In this document: one piece after another, positions 50,653 to 60,003 of the stretch | Position numbering within the stretch: the first letter of the stretch is position 1 | Layout: every line of letters begins with the position of its first letter | Assembly: GCA_028703175.1 (NCBI GenBank) | Contig: JAQVNJ010000004.1 | Coordinates: forward strand, 38,707-102,706 | Length of the DNA stretch: 64,000 bases | Direction of reading: 5' to 3' | Origin: JAAYCB01 sp012744395 | Lineage (GTDB): Bacteria; Planctomycetota; Planctomycetia; Pirellulales; Thermoguttaceae | Position numbers and translations under genes: made by a program | The notes under the pieces: generated by a model | Told to the model about the DNA's origin: nothing | The model's input: the letters and a program-made list of their open reading frames with translations, nothing else | Databases searched by the model: none

Positions 50653-50678
50653 GGTTCCCAAGCTGGAGCTTGGGAACC
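50653..50678. repeat. GTTCCCAAGCT-family palindrome, perfect 12-bp arms
   Basis: GGTTCCCAAGCT and AGCTTGGGAACC face each other across GG in the gap between mutM and the PD40/cytochrome-c gene. Confidence 0.9.
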
Positions 50679-50722
50679 AGGAGGACAAGGGACACTCCCC
50701 GTGATCGTTTCCACCGCCCCGC

Positions 50723-51562
50723 CTATCGCGCGCCGCGCTGGCAAATCGGGCAGTAATAGGTCGATCGCTGGGCCTGGACGATTTTCCGAATCCGGCCGCG
50801 CCCGCACTGGAGGCACTTGAGCCCCGCGCGACCGTAGACGCGGTGTTTGTCCTGAAAGCGGCCGGGCTCGCCGCGCGTTGTCCGGTATCTTCCGTCGCGG
50901 AGGGTCGAGCCTTGCGCGGCAATCGCTTCGCTCAGGACGCCGACGGTGGCTGCCTGCATCCGTTTCCACTGGCGGGGCGAAAGCCGATCGCAGCTCGTTT
51001 CCGGATGGACTCCGATCCGGTGGAGAATCTCCGAGGCGTAGATATTGCCGATCCCGGCCACGGCGCGCTGATCGAGCAGGGCCACCTTGATCGCTCGGCG
51101 GCTGGCTTGGAGGCGCGCGCGGAGCGCGTCGGCCCCGATCCGCAGCGCGTCGGGGCCGAGGCGATCCGGCCCCAGGCGCTGGGCAAGCTCACGGGCGGTG
51201 AGCAGGCAGAGGGTACTCAGCCCCCGCATGCTCCAGAAGATCAGCGGCCCGGGGCCGTCGGCAAACTCGAGCACCGCCCGGACGTGTTCGGCGTCGGGCG
51301 GGCAGGCGAGGTGAACGCGGCCGCTCATCCGGGGCTCGAAGACGATCGCAGCGGACGAATCCAGATCGAGCACGACGCGCTTGCCCACGCGCCGCACGGC
51401 CGTGATCGAACGCCCCTCGACCCGCCGCCGGAACAGGGCGGGCCGGGGGCTGATCGGGATCGAGCGGAGCGGTGACTTGGGAAATCGCAGCGCGTGGATT
51501 CGCCGGCCTGCGACCGCGGCGATGCCGCGGCACATCGTTTCAACTTCAGGCAGTTCGGGCAT
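50723..51562 (-). CDS. mutM: Formamidopyrimidine-DNA glycosylase
   Basis: The 279-residue base-excision enzyme removes 8-oxoguanine and Fapy lesions. It begins MPELPEVETMCRGIAAV with the catalytic Pro2 and Glu3, and has the VGKRVVLDLDSS lysine region, the H2TH segment DQRAVAGIGNIYASEILHRI, and the C-terminal zinc finger CLQCGRGRI ... YYCPICQRG. The frame is open upstream, but the catalytic proline must follow the initiator Met, which fixes ATG 51562. Confidence 0.96.
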   Translation of the reverse strand: MPELPEVETMCRGIAAVAGRRIHALRFPKSPLRSIPISPRPALFRRRVEGRSITAVRRVGKRVVLDLDSSAAIVFEPRMSGRVHLACPPDAEHVRAVLEFADGPGPLIFWSMRGLSTLCLLTARELAQRLGPDRLGPDALRIGADALRARLQASRRAIKVALLDQRAVAGIGNIYASEILHRIGVHPETSCDRLSPRQWKRMQAATVGVLSEAIAAQGSTLRDGRYRTTRGEPGRFQDKHRVYGRAGLKCLQCGRGRIRKIVQAQRSTYYCPICQRGAR

Positions 51563-51578
51563 GGGGACGATGGCCTGC

Positions 51579-52925
51579 TCACCGTTGCTCAATCGTTTCC
51601 AACGCTTCCTCCTCCACCGGCCCGGCGATTGCCGGTTCGACCAGGGGTCTCGGCGGGTCAACAACTTCGGTCGTCTCGTGGGCAACCTGCGGCGGCTTGA
51701 CCAGGAAGGTCGTCGCGGCAGCCATCGCCAGGAGAGCCGCGGCCCCGTAGTAGGCGTAGGCGAACGTCTGGAACTTGTCGTACAGCTTGCCCGCCAGCAG
51801 CGCGAGCATGAAACCGCCCACGCCCCAGGCAGTAAACACCAGCCCGTAGTTCACGCCGAAGTTCTTCAGCCCGTAGTAGTCCTTGGTGATCGAGGGGAAG
51901 AGCGAGAGATTCGCCCCATAATTCGCCCCGATCATCGCCGACACCAGGGCCAACACGACCGTCGTCGCCAGCGGCGACCCGACGGTCGCCCGCGAGAGCA
52001 GCAGAATCAGGACCGCCTGGAGGACGAAGCAGCCGAACATCGTCTGCTGGCGGCCCAACTTGTCGGATGCGGTGCCGGCGATGATCCGGCCGGCGCCATT
52101 GCCGACGGCGAGTGCCGCGACGAGCACGAATCCGAGCTCCACGCCGGCCTGGAGCTTGCCGATGTCGCTCAGCTTCCCGATCACCATCAGACCGGCGCCG
52201 GCGCCGCAGGCGTACATGAACCAGAGCAGGTAGAACTGGGGCGTGCGGAGCATCTCGCGGGGGGCGAAATCCACCACGCCGCGCCGCGTGCCGGCGACGG
52301 CCGTCTGGGCGGCCCCGGCGGGTACATATCCCTTGGGAGGGGCGGCCAACAGCTGGGCGAGCCCGACCACCACCATCAGGAATGCGATCCCGAGAATCAT
52401 CACCGAGGTCTGAAGCCCGTAACTGGCAATCAGCCAGTTGGCCAGGGGAGCGGCATAGACGGAAGCCAGGCCGAAACCGGAGACGACAATCCCCGCGATC
52501 AGACCGGTCCGCGCGGCCGGGAACCACTTGACCGCCGGGGGGGTGGCGGCCGCATAGCCAAAGCCGATTCCCGCGCCCGCCAGGACGCCGAAACCCAAGA
52601 TATAGCCCAACGGGGAGGTCGTGAAACTTGCCGCGATCATCCCGATGCCGACGAGAATCCCGCCGATCGTGGCGACGAGCCTCGGGCCGACCTGGTCTTG
52701 GAGGCGTCCGGCGGGCACCATCACCAGGCTGAAGACGAGGCAAGCGATCGAGTAGGGCCATGACTTGCCGGTCTGCGACCAGTCCCACTCGGTGGGGACG
52801 CCCTTGCTGATCACGCTCCACGTATAGAGAATTCCCAGGGCCAGGTTGATCCCCATGGCGGCCAGCGTTACCCGCCATCCGTGGTTCTTCACCTGCCCAG
52901 TCTGTGCTTGATATCCGTTGCCCAT
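51579..52925 (-). CDS. MFS transporter, OFA (oxalate/formate antiporter) family
   Basis: The 448-residue transporter has twelve predicted membrane helices. It opens NHGWRVTLAAMGINLALGIL, with YTWSVISKGVPTEWDWSQT, then IACLVFSLVMVPAGRLQDQ, GFGYAAATPPAVKWFPAART and GLIAGIVVSGFGLASVYAAP, all typical of the OFA family (oxalate, formate, other monocarboxylates). ATG 52925 has GGGGAG upstream. It lies 16 nt upstream of mutM. Given the lactate-producing pathway in this window, monocarboxylate exchange is a reasonable guess; the substrate is unknown. Confidence 0.9.
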   Translation of the reverse strand: MGNGYQAQTGQVKNHGWRVTLAAMGINLALGILYTWSVISKGVPTEWDWSQTGKSWPYSIACLVFSLVMVPAGRLQDQVGPRLVATIGGILVGIGMIAASFTTSPLGYILGFGVLAGAGIGFGYAAATPPAVKWFPAARTGLIAGIVVSGFGLASVYAAPLANWLIASYGLQTSVMILGIAFLMVVVGLAQLLAAPPKGYVPAGAAQTAVAGTRRGVVDFAPREMLRTPQFYLLWFMYACGAGAGLMVIGKLSDIGKLQAGVELGFVLVAALAVGNGAGRIIAGTASDKLGRQQTMFGCFVLQAVLILLLSRATVGSPLATTVVLALVSAMIGANYGANLSLFPSITKDYYGLKNFGVNYGLVFTAWGVGGFMLALLAGKLYDKFQTFAYAYYGAAALLAMAAATTFLVKPPQVAHETTEVVDPPRPLVEPAIAGPVEEEALETIEQR

Positions 52926-53440
52926 CAGGTGACTCCCCTTTCCCCTAGAGTTGTTCGAAACACTCTTCCCTGATCGCATCCTCCGGATGCTGAAACGGAT
53001 CCGCGCGGCCGCCCACCCGGCGCGATTCGCGCCGCGAAAGCAATCCCCCCGGGAAGCCTTCGGGCCGCCGATCGACGAGAATCGCGGTGCCCGGTCAGCT
53101 GCCGGCTCCGCCCGCCGCCGGGTGCTCGCTCGCGTGCTAATAGAACGAATCCCAATCGGCCTTGTCAACCGCGCAATTGTCGATCGGGTCGTTTTGCCCA
53201 AAATGACTCGCCAGGAACCCGAAACGCTGCATCTGGCGGATGTGATCCTCCCTGGGCCGGAAGCCGGGCATCTCGAACCGCTTGCCTGCCATCGGACGTT
53301 TGTGCGGATCGCGAATTTCCGCCGGACCGGACGACGTCGCCATGCTGACCAGCCAGTCATGCGTCCGTCCCACGCAGTTGGTAGTACGACGCTTTCCTAC
53401 GCTGCCTTTCTCCGGCATTGGCCGACGCATCCCGACGCCG
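52926..53440. other. Region between OFA transporter and DUF1559 gene, with gene relic
   Basis: About 515 nt. It holds the OFA promoter and a short relic of a PD40/cytochrome-c gene at 53137-53283, listed separately. Nothing else was recognised. Confidence 0.6.
53137..53283 (-). pseudogene. Relic of PD40/cytochrome-c gene (C-terminal 48 codons)
   Basis: In a 97-codon open frame, codons 50-97 read KRFEMPGFRPREDHIRQMQR, then FGFLASHFGQNDPID and KADWDSF. They match the last residues of the protein ending at 63267 (KRFDMPGFRPNRYYIRQMQL, FGVLPKDLAADAPID, QAYWQSI) almost position for position. No upstream propeller or CxxCH region remains, so the rest of the gene has been lost. Only the terminus survives, still followed by a stop codon. 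Confidence 0.8.
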
Positions 53441-54469
53441 TTATTCGTTTCTTCCGTGCCGTTCCAAGATACCGGGCAGTCCGGCGGCCTCGCCGCTGGG
53501 AGTCATCAAATGACGGAACGTCTGATAATCGGTGTCTTCCGAGAGCAGTTGAACATGACCATCGGCGAACGCTGCGACCACGATGCCCGGATGCCGCGAG
53601 GAGGGCCGGGCGTATTTGGCTTGCGGCTTGTCCAGGTCTTGCGGCTCGTCCATCGCGGCGTTAATCGCAAGGCTGGGGATTGCCGGGTTTGCGGACCCAT
53701 CGGTTGCACCGTCCCAAACCATGCCGACGTCAACCTCCTGGATCATTCTCCGCGCGTGCTTCGTCATCGGTACATACTCTCCCGGTTGCAGGGTAATTTC
53801 GTTTGAGGTGGGAATGTAGCGCGTGGCTTGCACGTTCTCCGACAGCAGGAGGGTATTGCTCGTGCCGTCCTGGAGGTTGATGTAGTCAATTGAAACCGTC
53901 TGCTTTGGCCCCGTCACCCAGCATTGATGATTGAAGAAGATTCCCATCCCACGGTTTTCCACCTGCGATGAACCATCGGGAATTCCCGTATTCACCACGT
54001 AGGAAAGCGGCGCGTGCGTCGTTTTGCCAGGATCGCTGGGACACACCGCGACAGGAAGCGTCACGCGGAGCGAGTAGTAGCTCGCTTCGGCCATCAGGTG
54101 ACGATTGTTCCACTGCTGCCACAGATCATTTCTCTCCAGGTAGGGCAACAGCAAAACCACCCAACTCACGTCAACCTTCCACCATCCCTCGTCCAGCGTG
54201 CTGGCGTAGGGCTCGGTCATCGGATGGTCGTCCGGGTAGGGAAGGTCCGTGGCTGCCGTGTGGAGCAGTTGCGCGTAGGGAGGAAACTGCCCCCGCGCTG
54301 ACTCATAACCGAGAGCCGCCGTCGTCAGTTGCCTGGCATTGTTCATGCACTGAGCGCGGCGGCCCGACTCCCTTGCCGCTTGAATTGCCGGCAGCAAGAG
54401 CGCCGTCAACATGCCAATGATCGTAATGACCACGAGCAACTCAACCAACGTGAATGCACGGCGCAACAT
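53441..54469 (-). CDS. DUF1559 pseudopilin-like protein
   Basis: The 342-residue protein starts with a type IV prepilin N-terminus (LRRAFTLVELLVVITIIGML) with Glu at the +5-like position, then the DUF1559 domain (RAQCMNNARQLTTAALGYES, DVSWVVLLLPYLERNDLWQQ, LQDGTSNTLLLSENVQATRY). It ends with the conserved DGH motif in VVAAFADGHVQLLSEDTDYQ. DUF1559 is vastly expanded in planctomycetes and is probably assembled or exported by a type II/IV system; its role is unknown. Base composition is less GC-rich than the flanking genes. Confidence 0.93.
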   Translation of the reverse strand: MLRRAFTLVELLVVITIIGMLTALLLPAIQAARESGRRAQCMNNARQLTTAALGYESARGQFPPYAQLLHTAATDLPYPDDHPMTEPYASTLDEGWWKVDVSWVVLLLPYLERNDLWQQWNNRHLMAEASYYSLRVTLPVAVCPSDPGKTTHAPLSYVVNTGIPDGSSQVENRGMGIFFNHQCWVTGPKQTVSIDYINLQDGTSNTLLLSENVQATRYIPTSNEITLQPGEYVPMTKHARRMIQEVDVGMVWDGATDGSANPAIPSLAINAAMDEPQDLDKPQAKYARPSSRHPGIVVAAFADGHVQLLSEDTDYQTFRHLMTPSGEAAGLPGILERHGRNE

Positions 54470-54581
54470 GATAGCCTCCGCTCCGTTTGCCTCCGCGCGA
54501 AATCAGCGCACGGACCGGTTTTCGCCCCTGCGCTGACCTCTACGCTGCTGACTCGTTACCCATTATTAGCCATTTATTGGG

Positions 54582-54965
54582 CTAATTGTACGGGCTAACA
54601 ACGGGCAAAATATTAGAGTCTACATAATACCAGTAGGATCCTTCCATGTACCAGAGGCGACCAGCTACATACGACACGGCGGCAGCGGGGTCCGTGGTCC
54701 CGTAGCCCGACCACTGGAGATTAAACCAGGAGGCCGTGCCTTGGGTCCACGATCCCGTTGAGGGTCGAATGTACGCCTCGATGGTGTAGTTGGTCACCCC
54801 CGGCGGCAGCGAGTACGATCCTTTCCAGTCCACCTCATAGTCCGTGCGACTGGAATAGTGTCCGCTCGTCACCGAGATGCTTTGCGCTTTGGCTTCACTC
54901 GCGCTCAGAAACCACGCGAGTGCCAAGGCAACCATGACCAGGCGCAACTTCATCGACGTGCTCAT
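54582..54965 (-). CDS. Small exported protein, 127 residues, unknown function
   Basis: The protein has a signal peptide (KLRLVMVALALAWFLSASEA, cleaved near AKAQ) and a beta-rich mature part with many Tyr, Trp and Ser (GHYSSRTDYEVDWKGSYSLP, YIRPSTGSWTQGTASWFNLQ, LWYMEGSYWYYVDSNILPVV). It looks like a single small beta-sandwich. AAAGGAG sits 8 nt before ATG 54965. It is 112 nt upstream of the DUF1559 gene on the same strand and shares its lower GC content. Confidence 0.75.
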   Translation of the reverse strand: MSTSMKLRLVMVALALAWFLSASEAKAQSISVTSGHYSSRTDYEVDWKGSYSLPPGVTNYTIEAYIRPSTGSWTQGTASWFNLQWSGYGTTDPAAAVSYVAGRLWYMEGSYWYYVDSNILPVVSPYN

Positions 54966-55890
54966 AACCAGGACTCCTTTCAATACACGAAACCGTAGCA
55001 CACTCCGCCCTCAAGGGCAGGAACACGCAATAAGCCGCACCAGCCAATGATGTCGGCAGCTTGTACGGCCGGCGCGCGGCCGGACGCTGCTCCATCGCGC
55101 AGAACACGATTCAACCTACAGGTCGGCTGGTGAACGATTGTCACCCGCACATGACAGGCGCGTGCCGCCATCACATGCGTTACCTGCCCATTCAAGTAAA
55201 CACTCAGCGAATAGGACCGCCCGCTTGGTACGGTCTCCGGTGTGAGAACAGCGCAACTCCGAAGGCAGTGGCGCTCGCTGGCAAGTTCCGAACTGTTCCG
55301 TGTAGCTTGCCCGAGCCAGGAAAGCATGCCAACATAACTACGTCTGCACATGAACATACTCATATAATATGAGGTCTTGCGACTGTCTGTCAACCCCTCG
55401 GTTGAGCTGAAGTGGCCGAATTTCAGATTCTGCATCCCTTTTCCAGCGTGCGGTTTGCAGGTCAACATCCGAGGTAAGAGTCGTATGCGATCGTCCCGCG
55501 CGCACGGATCTGTGCGGGCGCCGCCGCAGCAATGACCGAGCCGACCGCGATAGTCATTGTTTTGACCGGCGGCCCGTCGTGGCGTGCTGAAAACAGAGAC
55601 TTCCGCCCCGTTTGCTCCAAACAGAGGGCATCCGCGCTGGTTGACGCTAAATGAGCTTGCTTGATTCCGGGAGGAATTCATGAGCGCGTGATAGCCGCGT
55701 GGGCTTGCCCCGCGCTCGCCCTGCGCTGCGGCACAACCCGTACGTAACGAAACGCGGGGCAAGCCCACGCGGCTATCTGAATAACAGCCGATCTTCCACG
55801 AATCACGCAGGTCGACTTAGAATAGGTGTGTGCCTGCCGCCGGCTCTGCGTGGCCGGGAGGGTCCGCCAATCGGTTTTGGAGTGAGCGAT
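54966..55890. other. Repeat-rich intergenic region, less GC-rich
   Basis: About 925 nt between divergent genes. The left two-thirds (55000-55680) is clearly more AT-rich than the rest of the window and has no supportable gene. The right part contains the 25-bp inverted repeat at 55690-55777. A long open frame runs from within that repeat into the next gene, but its true start is at 55891. Confidence 0.6.
55690..55777. repeat. 25-bp perfect inverted repeat, possible MITE-like or hairpin element
   Basis: GATAGCCGCGTGGGCTTGCC plus CCGCG (55690-55714) is exactly complementary to 55753-55777, with 38 nt between the arms. This very stable hairpin lies 113 nt upstream of the 1338-residue protein gene. 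Confidence 0.92.
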
Positions 55891-58800
55891 ATGCGCAATC
55901 TGATTTTGACGATGGGGTTCAGCCTGGTTCTGTTTCTGCTTGCGGGACTGCGTGCGGCGGATGCCGAGACGGTCGCGGCGGGCGGCCTGGCGCTTACGGT
56001 GGACGAAGCGGGCCGCGTTGTGCGACTGGAGGTTGGGGCGAAGGACGTGACGGCCGCAGCCGCGCCGGCACCGCTGGTAGAACTGGCCGACGTGGCGCGG
56101 GGACCGGACTTTGTGCCGGGCAGGCGGACCGCGGGCGATCTGGCCAGTGGCCTTGAGCTGGCATTCGAGGGCCTCGAGGCGGGCGCCAGCCTGACGGCGC
56201 GGGGGCTGGCCGAGGGCGCGGTGCGGTTCACCTGCCGCCTGGCGGGCAAGGAGGACGCTCCCGCGCGCGGCCTGGTCCTGCGGTTTGGCTTTCCCATCGA
56301 CGCCGTCGGGTGGCGGTGGCATGACGACATGCAGACGTCGCGGGTGGTTGCGGAGGGCCAGACGTATGAAAACGTCCGCCCCTTGCGCGAGTGGCCCGAC
56401 CTGCCGGAATGGGCGGACCGCCCCTCGTTACGGCTGGGCTCGGCCAATCGCAACTTCTGCACGGTCCTGACCGGGCCGGTGGGGCTGGGCCTGGCGTCGC
56501 CGATCGACAAACCGTGCATCTTTCGCACCTCGTATGACGCCTCGCAGCGCCGGCTTTACCTTGTCTACGACCTCGCCCTGTCGCCCGACACCCGCAAGCC
56601 CAACCAGTGGACATTCGAATTCGACCTGTATCCTTGCGACCCCGACTGGGGCTTCCGGGGCGGGCTGGACGTGTACTACCACCTGCACCCCGAACTGTTC
56701 ACCAACCACGTGAAGCGGCCGGGCCAGTGGATGGCTTTCTCCAAGCTCTCGCAGATCGACAACGCGAACGAGTTCCTCTTCGGCGTCCAGTGGGGCGCCC
56801 CCGAAGTGGCTTACGATGACAAGCTCGGCGTGCCGAGCGTCGTCTACCTGACGCACGCGGGGCAATTCGCGAGGATCGCGGGCTACGATCCGGAAACGCA
56901 GCCGCTGCCCGGGCGCGATCGGCTCGTTGAAACGATGACCGAGGCCTTCCGCCGCACGACGGGCGAGGAAGGAATGTTCCCGGCCGTTGCGCTGTTCGAC
57001 GCCCAGGGCCACCCCGACATCCGCAAGACCCAGGCCTACGGCCACATCATCGCCCAGTTCAACATGGCGCCGTCGCTACCCTACGGCAAATTGCTGCTTG
57101 AGCGGGCGGCGCAGCGCACCGACAGAATGCGAGCGCAGTCCGGCGGCGCGCTGGACGGATTCGGCTACGACGGCCTCTCGACGGGGCTGAACTACCGCAA
57201 AGAACACTTCCGGCACTCCGCCGCGCCGCCGCTCTGGGACCCGGTGGCGAAAAAACCGCTGCTGAACAACCACTTCGATTCCTGCGCTTTTGCCCGTGCG
57301 GCCGCCGAGTCGTTCCGCGCGCGGGGGCAGATTTCCGTGATGAACGGCGCGCTGCACGCGAGTTTCTTCGTGGCGCCGTGGCTCGACGTGTTCGGCGCGG
57401 AGACGGGGCTGCGGATTTCGCGCGAAGCGTTCAACTACGTGCGGAGCATCAGCCGCCACAAGCCAGTGGTCACCCTGCTGAAGGGCAATTTTGAGCAGGT
57501 GTACGGCCGCGACGAAATCGAGCTGTTCATGAAACGCTCCCTGGCTTACGGGGTTTTTCCCGGCTTTTTCGACTGGTTCACCAGCGCCCTGGGGCCTGGC
57601 GGGCGATACTGGGACCACCCTCGCTACTACGAGCGCGACCGCGACTTGTTCCGCAAGTACATGCCGCTGGTGCAGACCCTGGCGGTTGCCGGCTGGGAAC
57701 CGATTACCCACGCCCGGTCGTCGCACGAGCGCGTGTTCGTGGAGCGCTTCGGCCCCGGCGGCGACGACATCGTGTGGTTGACGCTCCTGAATGAGGACGC
57801 CCAACGCCGAGCTACCACGATCACGATCGACGCGGCCGCCCTGCGGCTGGACGCCGAGACGGTCGCGTGCGCGGAGTTGATCGTCGGGGAGGCCGTCAAG
57901 CCGCGGCGGAGCGCCGGCCGGCTGGAGCTTGATTTGGACGTGGAAGGCGACGGCGTCCGACTGCTCTGCTTGAGCACGCCGGCGCAAGCCGCCGCCTGGC
58001 GACTGGCACAAGCGCGCGACGCCGTGGAACGCGGGATTCAGATGCGCGAGGTGGACGCAGACAAGCCGCCGCTTGCCGTCTCCTGGCATCCGGCCGAGGG
58101 CGGCGCGTACCTCCGCGAGTCGGCCGGCGAGGAGCAGCGGATCGTGTTGCGGGGCGACGGCCACGGTAGGCAGTCGGCCTGGCAGTGGGCGATGCTGTTT
58201 CAGCCCGAGGCGGCCCCGGTGACCTTGCGCGTGCGCGCCGCGGGCGAGAATCTCGCCGGCAAGGGCCCGCTGCGCGTCCGGGCGCGGTGGGCGTGGGTCA
58301 GCCCCGGTTTCAGCCATTATGAAGACGTCGACTTGGACCTGCCCAAAGGCACCTATGACTACCAGGACTTCGAGCTGACGATCGCGCCGGCACATCCGGT
58401 CCGGGCCATCCACCTGGCGCCGGAGATGGGCGCCGACCTGACCGGAACGCTGCGGATCGCTTCGATCACGCTTGGCGACCGGTTCCGTGACGACTACGTT
58501 CACAACGCCCGGTTCAGCGCATGGTACGAGCCGGTTCCCCGCGCGATGCGAGACCGGCTGGCCGCGGAGACCCAAGCCTTGAATGGCGCGATCGAGGCTG
58601 CCCGGCAGGCTGCCCTTGGCGACCTGTCCGGCAAGCGGGCCCGCGACTTGCTGCTCGGCATCGGCGCCCGCACCACGGCCCTGCGGCAGTGGATCGACCG
58701 GGAGAAGGCGGCAGATGGCTGCCGCCGGGTCCTGCGCGATGTCGACACGGTGGAAGACCATGTAGGGGCAGCGTTGCTGGCCGCCCTCGGTCTCTCGCCT

Positions 58801-59907
58801 CCCGAGTTGGAGGCTCCCGCCCGCGTTGCCGTTGGCGATGCCGTTCCGGTCCGCGCGGTCGTCTCGCCGCGCGAGGACATACCGGTTCGAACTCGCTTGC
58901 GGGTGGAAGGCGAAGCAGCGGACCCTCACCCGGAGGCTGGTCCGGGCGGGTGGTCCACGCTCCGCATTCGCAACAGCGCCCAGGCGGGCGATCGCGTCAA
59001 GCTGCTCGGGGAAGTGTTGCTGGGTCCCGAGGGACGCTCGGTTCCCGTGCGAACAACCCGCGAGTTGACGGTTGTGCCGCCCTTGGAGGCGAGCCTTGCC
59101 TCGCTGGGAAGGAGCGCGGAGACGGGGGCCATGACGCTGGCGGTGACGGTGCGGAACAATCTAGCGCGGCCGGGCAAGGCCCGGATCAGCGTGGGCGTTC
59201 CACCGGGCTGGCAGATTCCGGCGCCTCAAGAGACGGGTCTTCAGCCGGGAGAGGAAAAGACCCTGCCGATCGTGGCCGCGCCTGGCCGCGCGCCGCGCGC
59301 CGGACGGATGGAGTTGTCCATCGAGGTTGTGATGGGCGAGCATACGGCCCGCGCCGCCGCAACCGCCTTGTGGATTCCGCCCGCGGCGAACCTGGTGAAG
59401 AACCCGGGGTTCGAAGAGGGGCTGACCAGTTGGGGAGGTTCGGGCAGTTTCAGCATCGACACTGCGGCAGCCTGCTCCGGCAGTGCTTCGCTGCGGTTGG
59501 ACAACGCGGAGCGGACCGGCCGCGCCCAGGTGAGCCAGTCCGTGAGCTTGAACCAGAAGCGTCCGGCCCCGGTGCTGGTCCGCGTTGCCAGCCGCGCGGA
59601 GAACGTGGCCGGCGAACCCGGCCGCGGCTACTCGCTCTACGTCGACATCTACTACACCGACGGCACGCCGCTCTACGGCCAGCACCAGGCGTTTCCCGTC
59701 GGCACGACGCAATGGCAGGTGGGCGAACTGGTGATCCAGCCCGAAAAGCCGATTCGCAACGTCAACATCTACCTGCTGTTGCGCGGCATGGCGGGCACGG
59801 CCTGGTTCGACGACGTGGCGATGATGGAAGACGCGCTGCCCGCCGGGCAGTCGGCGCCGCCTAGCCGCAATCCAGGGGGCGCGACGCCGGTGGACGCGCG
59901 GAAGTAG
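55891..59907 (+). CDS. Very large exported protein with C-terminal carbohydrate-binding-like module
   Basis: The 1338-residue protein has a signal peptide (ILTMGFSLVLFLLAGLRAAD). The N-terminal third is beta-rich (LALTVDEAGRVVRLEVGAKD). The middle (about 290-640) has a glycoside-hydrolase-like look with many aromatic and acidic residues (GALDGFGYDGLSTGLNYRKE, MKRSLAYGVFPGFFDWFTSA). Ig-like or NEW3-type beta domains follow, and the end (about 1165-1315) resembles a CBM4/9-type module: NLVKNPGFEEGLTSWGGSGS. GGAGTGAGC precedes ATG 55891. A polysaccharide-active enzyme is likely; I could not assign a family. Confidence 0.75.
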   Translation: MRNLILTMGFSLVLFLLAGLRAADAETVAAGGLALTVDEAGRVVRLEVGAKDVTAAAAPAPLVELADVARGPDFVPGRRTAGDLASGLELAFEGLEAGASLTARGLAEGAVRFTCRLAGKEDAPARGLVLRFGFPIDAVGWRWHDDMQTSRVVAEGQTYENVRPLREWPDLPEWADRPSLRLGSANRNFCTVLTGPVGLGLASPIDKPCIFRTSYDASQRRLYLVYDLALSPDTRKPNQWTFEFDLYPCDPDWGFRGGLDVYYHLHPELFTNHVKRPGQWMAFSKLSQIDNANEFLFGVQWGAPEVAYDDKLGVPSVVYLTHAGQFARIAGYDPETQPLPGRDRLVETMTEAFRRTTGEEGMFPAVALFDAQGHPDIRKTQAYGHIIAQFNMAPSLPYGKLLLERAAQRTDRMRAQSGGALDGFGYDGLSTGLNYRKEHFRHSAAPPLWDPVAKKPLLNNHFDSCAFARAAAESFRARGQISVMNGALHASFFVAPWLDVFGAETGLRISREAFNYVRSISRHKPVVTLLKGNFEQVYGRDEIELFMKRSLAYGVFPGFFDWFTSALGPGGRYWDHPRYYERDRDLFRKYMPLVQTLAVAGWEPITHARSSHERVFVERFGPGGDDIVWLTLLNEDAQRRATTITIDAAALRLDAETVACAELIVGEAVKPRRSAGRLELDLDVEGDGVRLLCLSTPAQAAAWRLAQARDAVERGIQMREVDADKPPLAVSWHPAEGGAYLRESAGEEQRIVLRGDGHGRQSAWQWAMLFQPEAAPVTLRVRAAGENLAGKGPLRVRARWAWVSPGFSHYEDVDLDLPKGTYDYQDFELTIAPAHPVRAIHLAPEMGADLTGTLRIASITLGDRFRDDYVHNARFSAWYEPVPRAMRDRLAAETQALNGAIEAARQAALGDLSGKRARDLLLGIGARTTALRQWIDREKAADGCRRVLRDVDTVEDHVGAALLAALGLSPPELEAPARVAVGDAVPVRAVVSPREDIPVRTRLRVEGEAADPHPEAGPGGWSTLRIRNSAQAGDRVKLLGEVLLGPEGRSVPVRTTRELTVVPPLEASLASLGRSAETGAMTLAVTVRNNLARPGKARISVGVPPGWQIPAPQETGLQPGEEKTLPIVAAPGRAPRAGRMELSIEVVMGEHTARAAATALWIPPAANLVKNPGFEEGLTSWGGSGSFSIDTAAACSGSASLRLDNAERTGRAQVSQSVSLNQKRPAPVLVRVASRAENVAGEPGRGYSLYVDIYYTDGTPLYGQHQAFPVGTTQWQVGELVIQPEKPIRNVNIYLLLRGMAGTAWFDDVAMMEDALPAGQSAPPSRNPGGATPVDARK

Positions 59908-60003
59908 GGCGGATATGCCTGACGCCGCAGGCGCCCCCAGTCGCCCCCCTCGCGGCGAATCGTTGAGTTTCAGCATCCGCACGCAACCGAGGAGTCTTCT
60001 TTG

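Noticed and set aside
55699..55890. N-terminal extension of the 1338-residue protein
   Set aside because: It is translated from the inverted repeat and AT-poor intergenic DNA. The signal peptide and ribosome site are at 55891.
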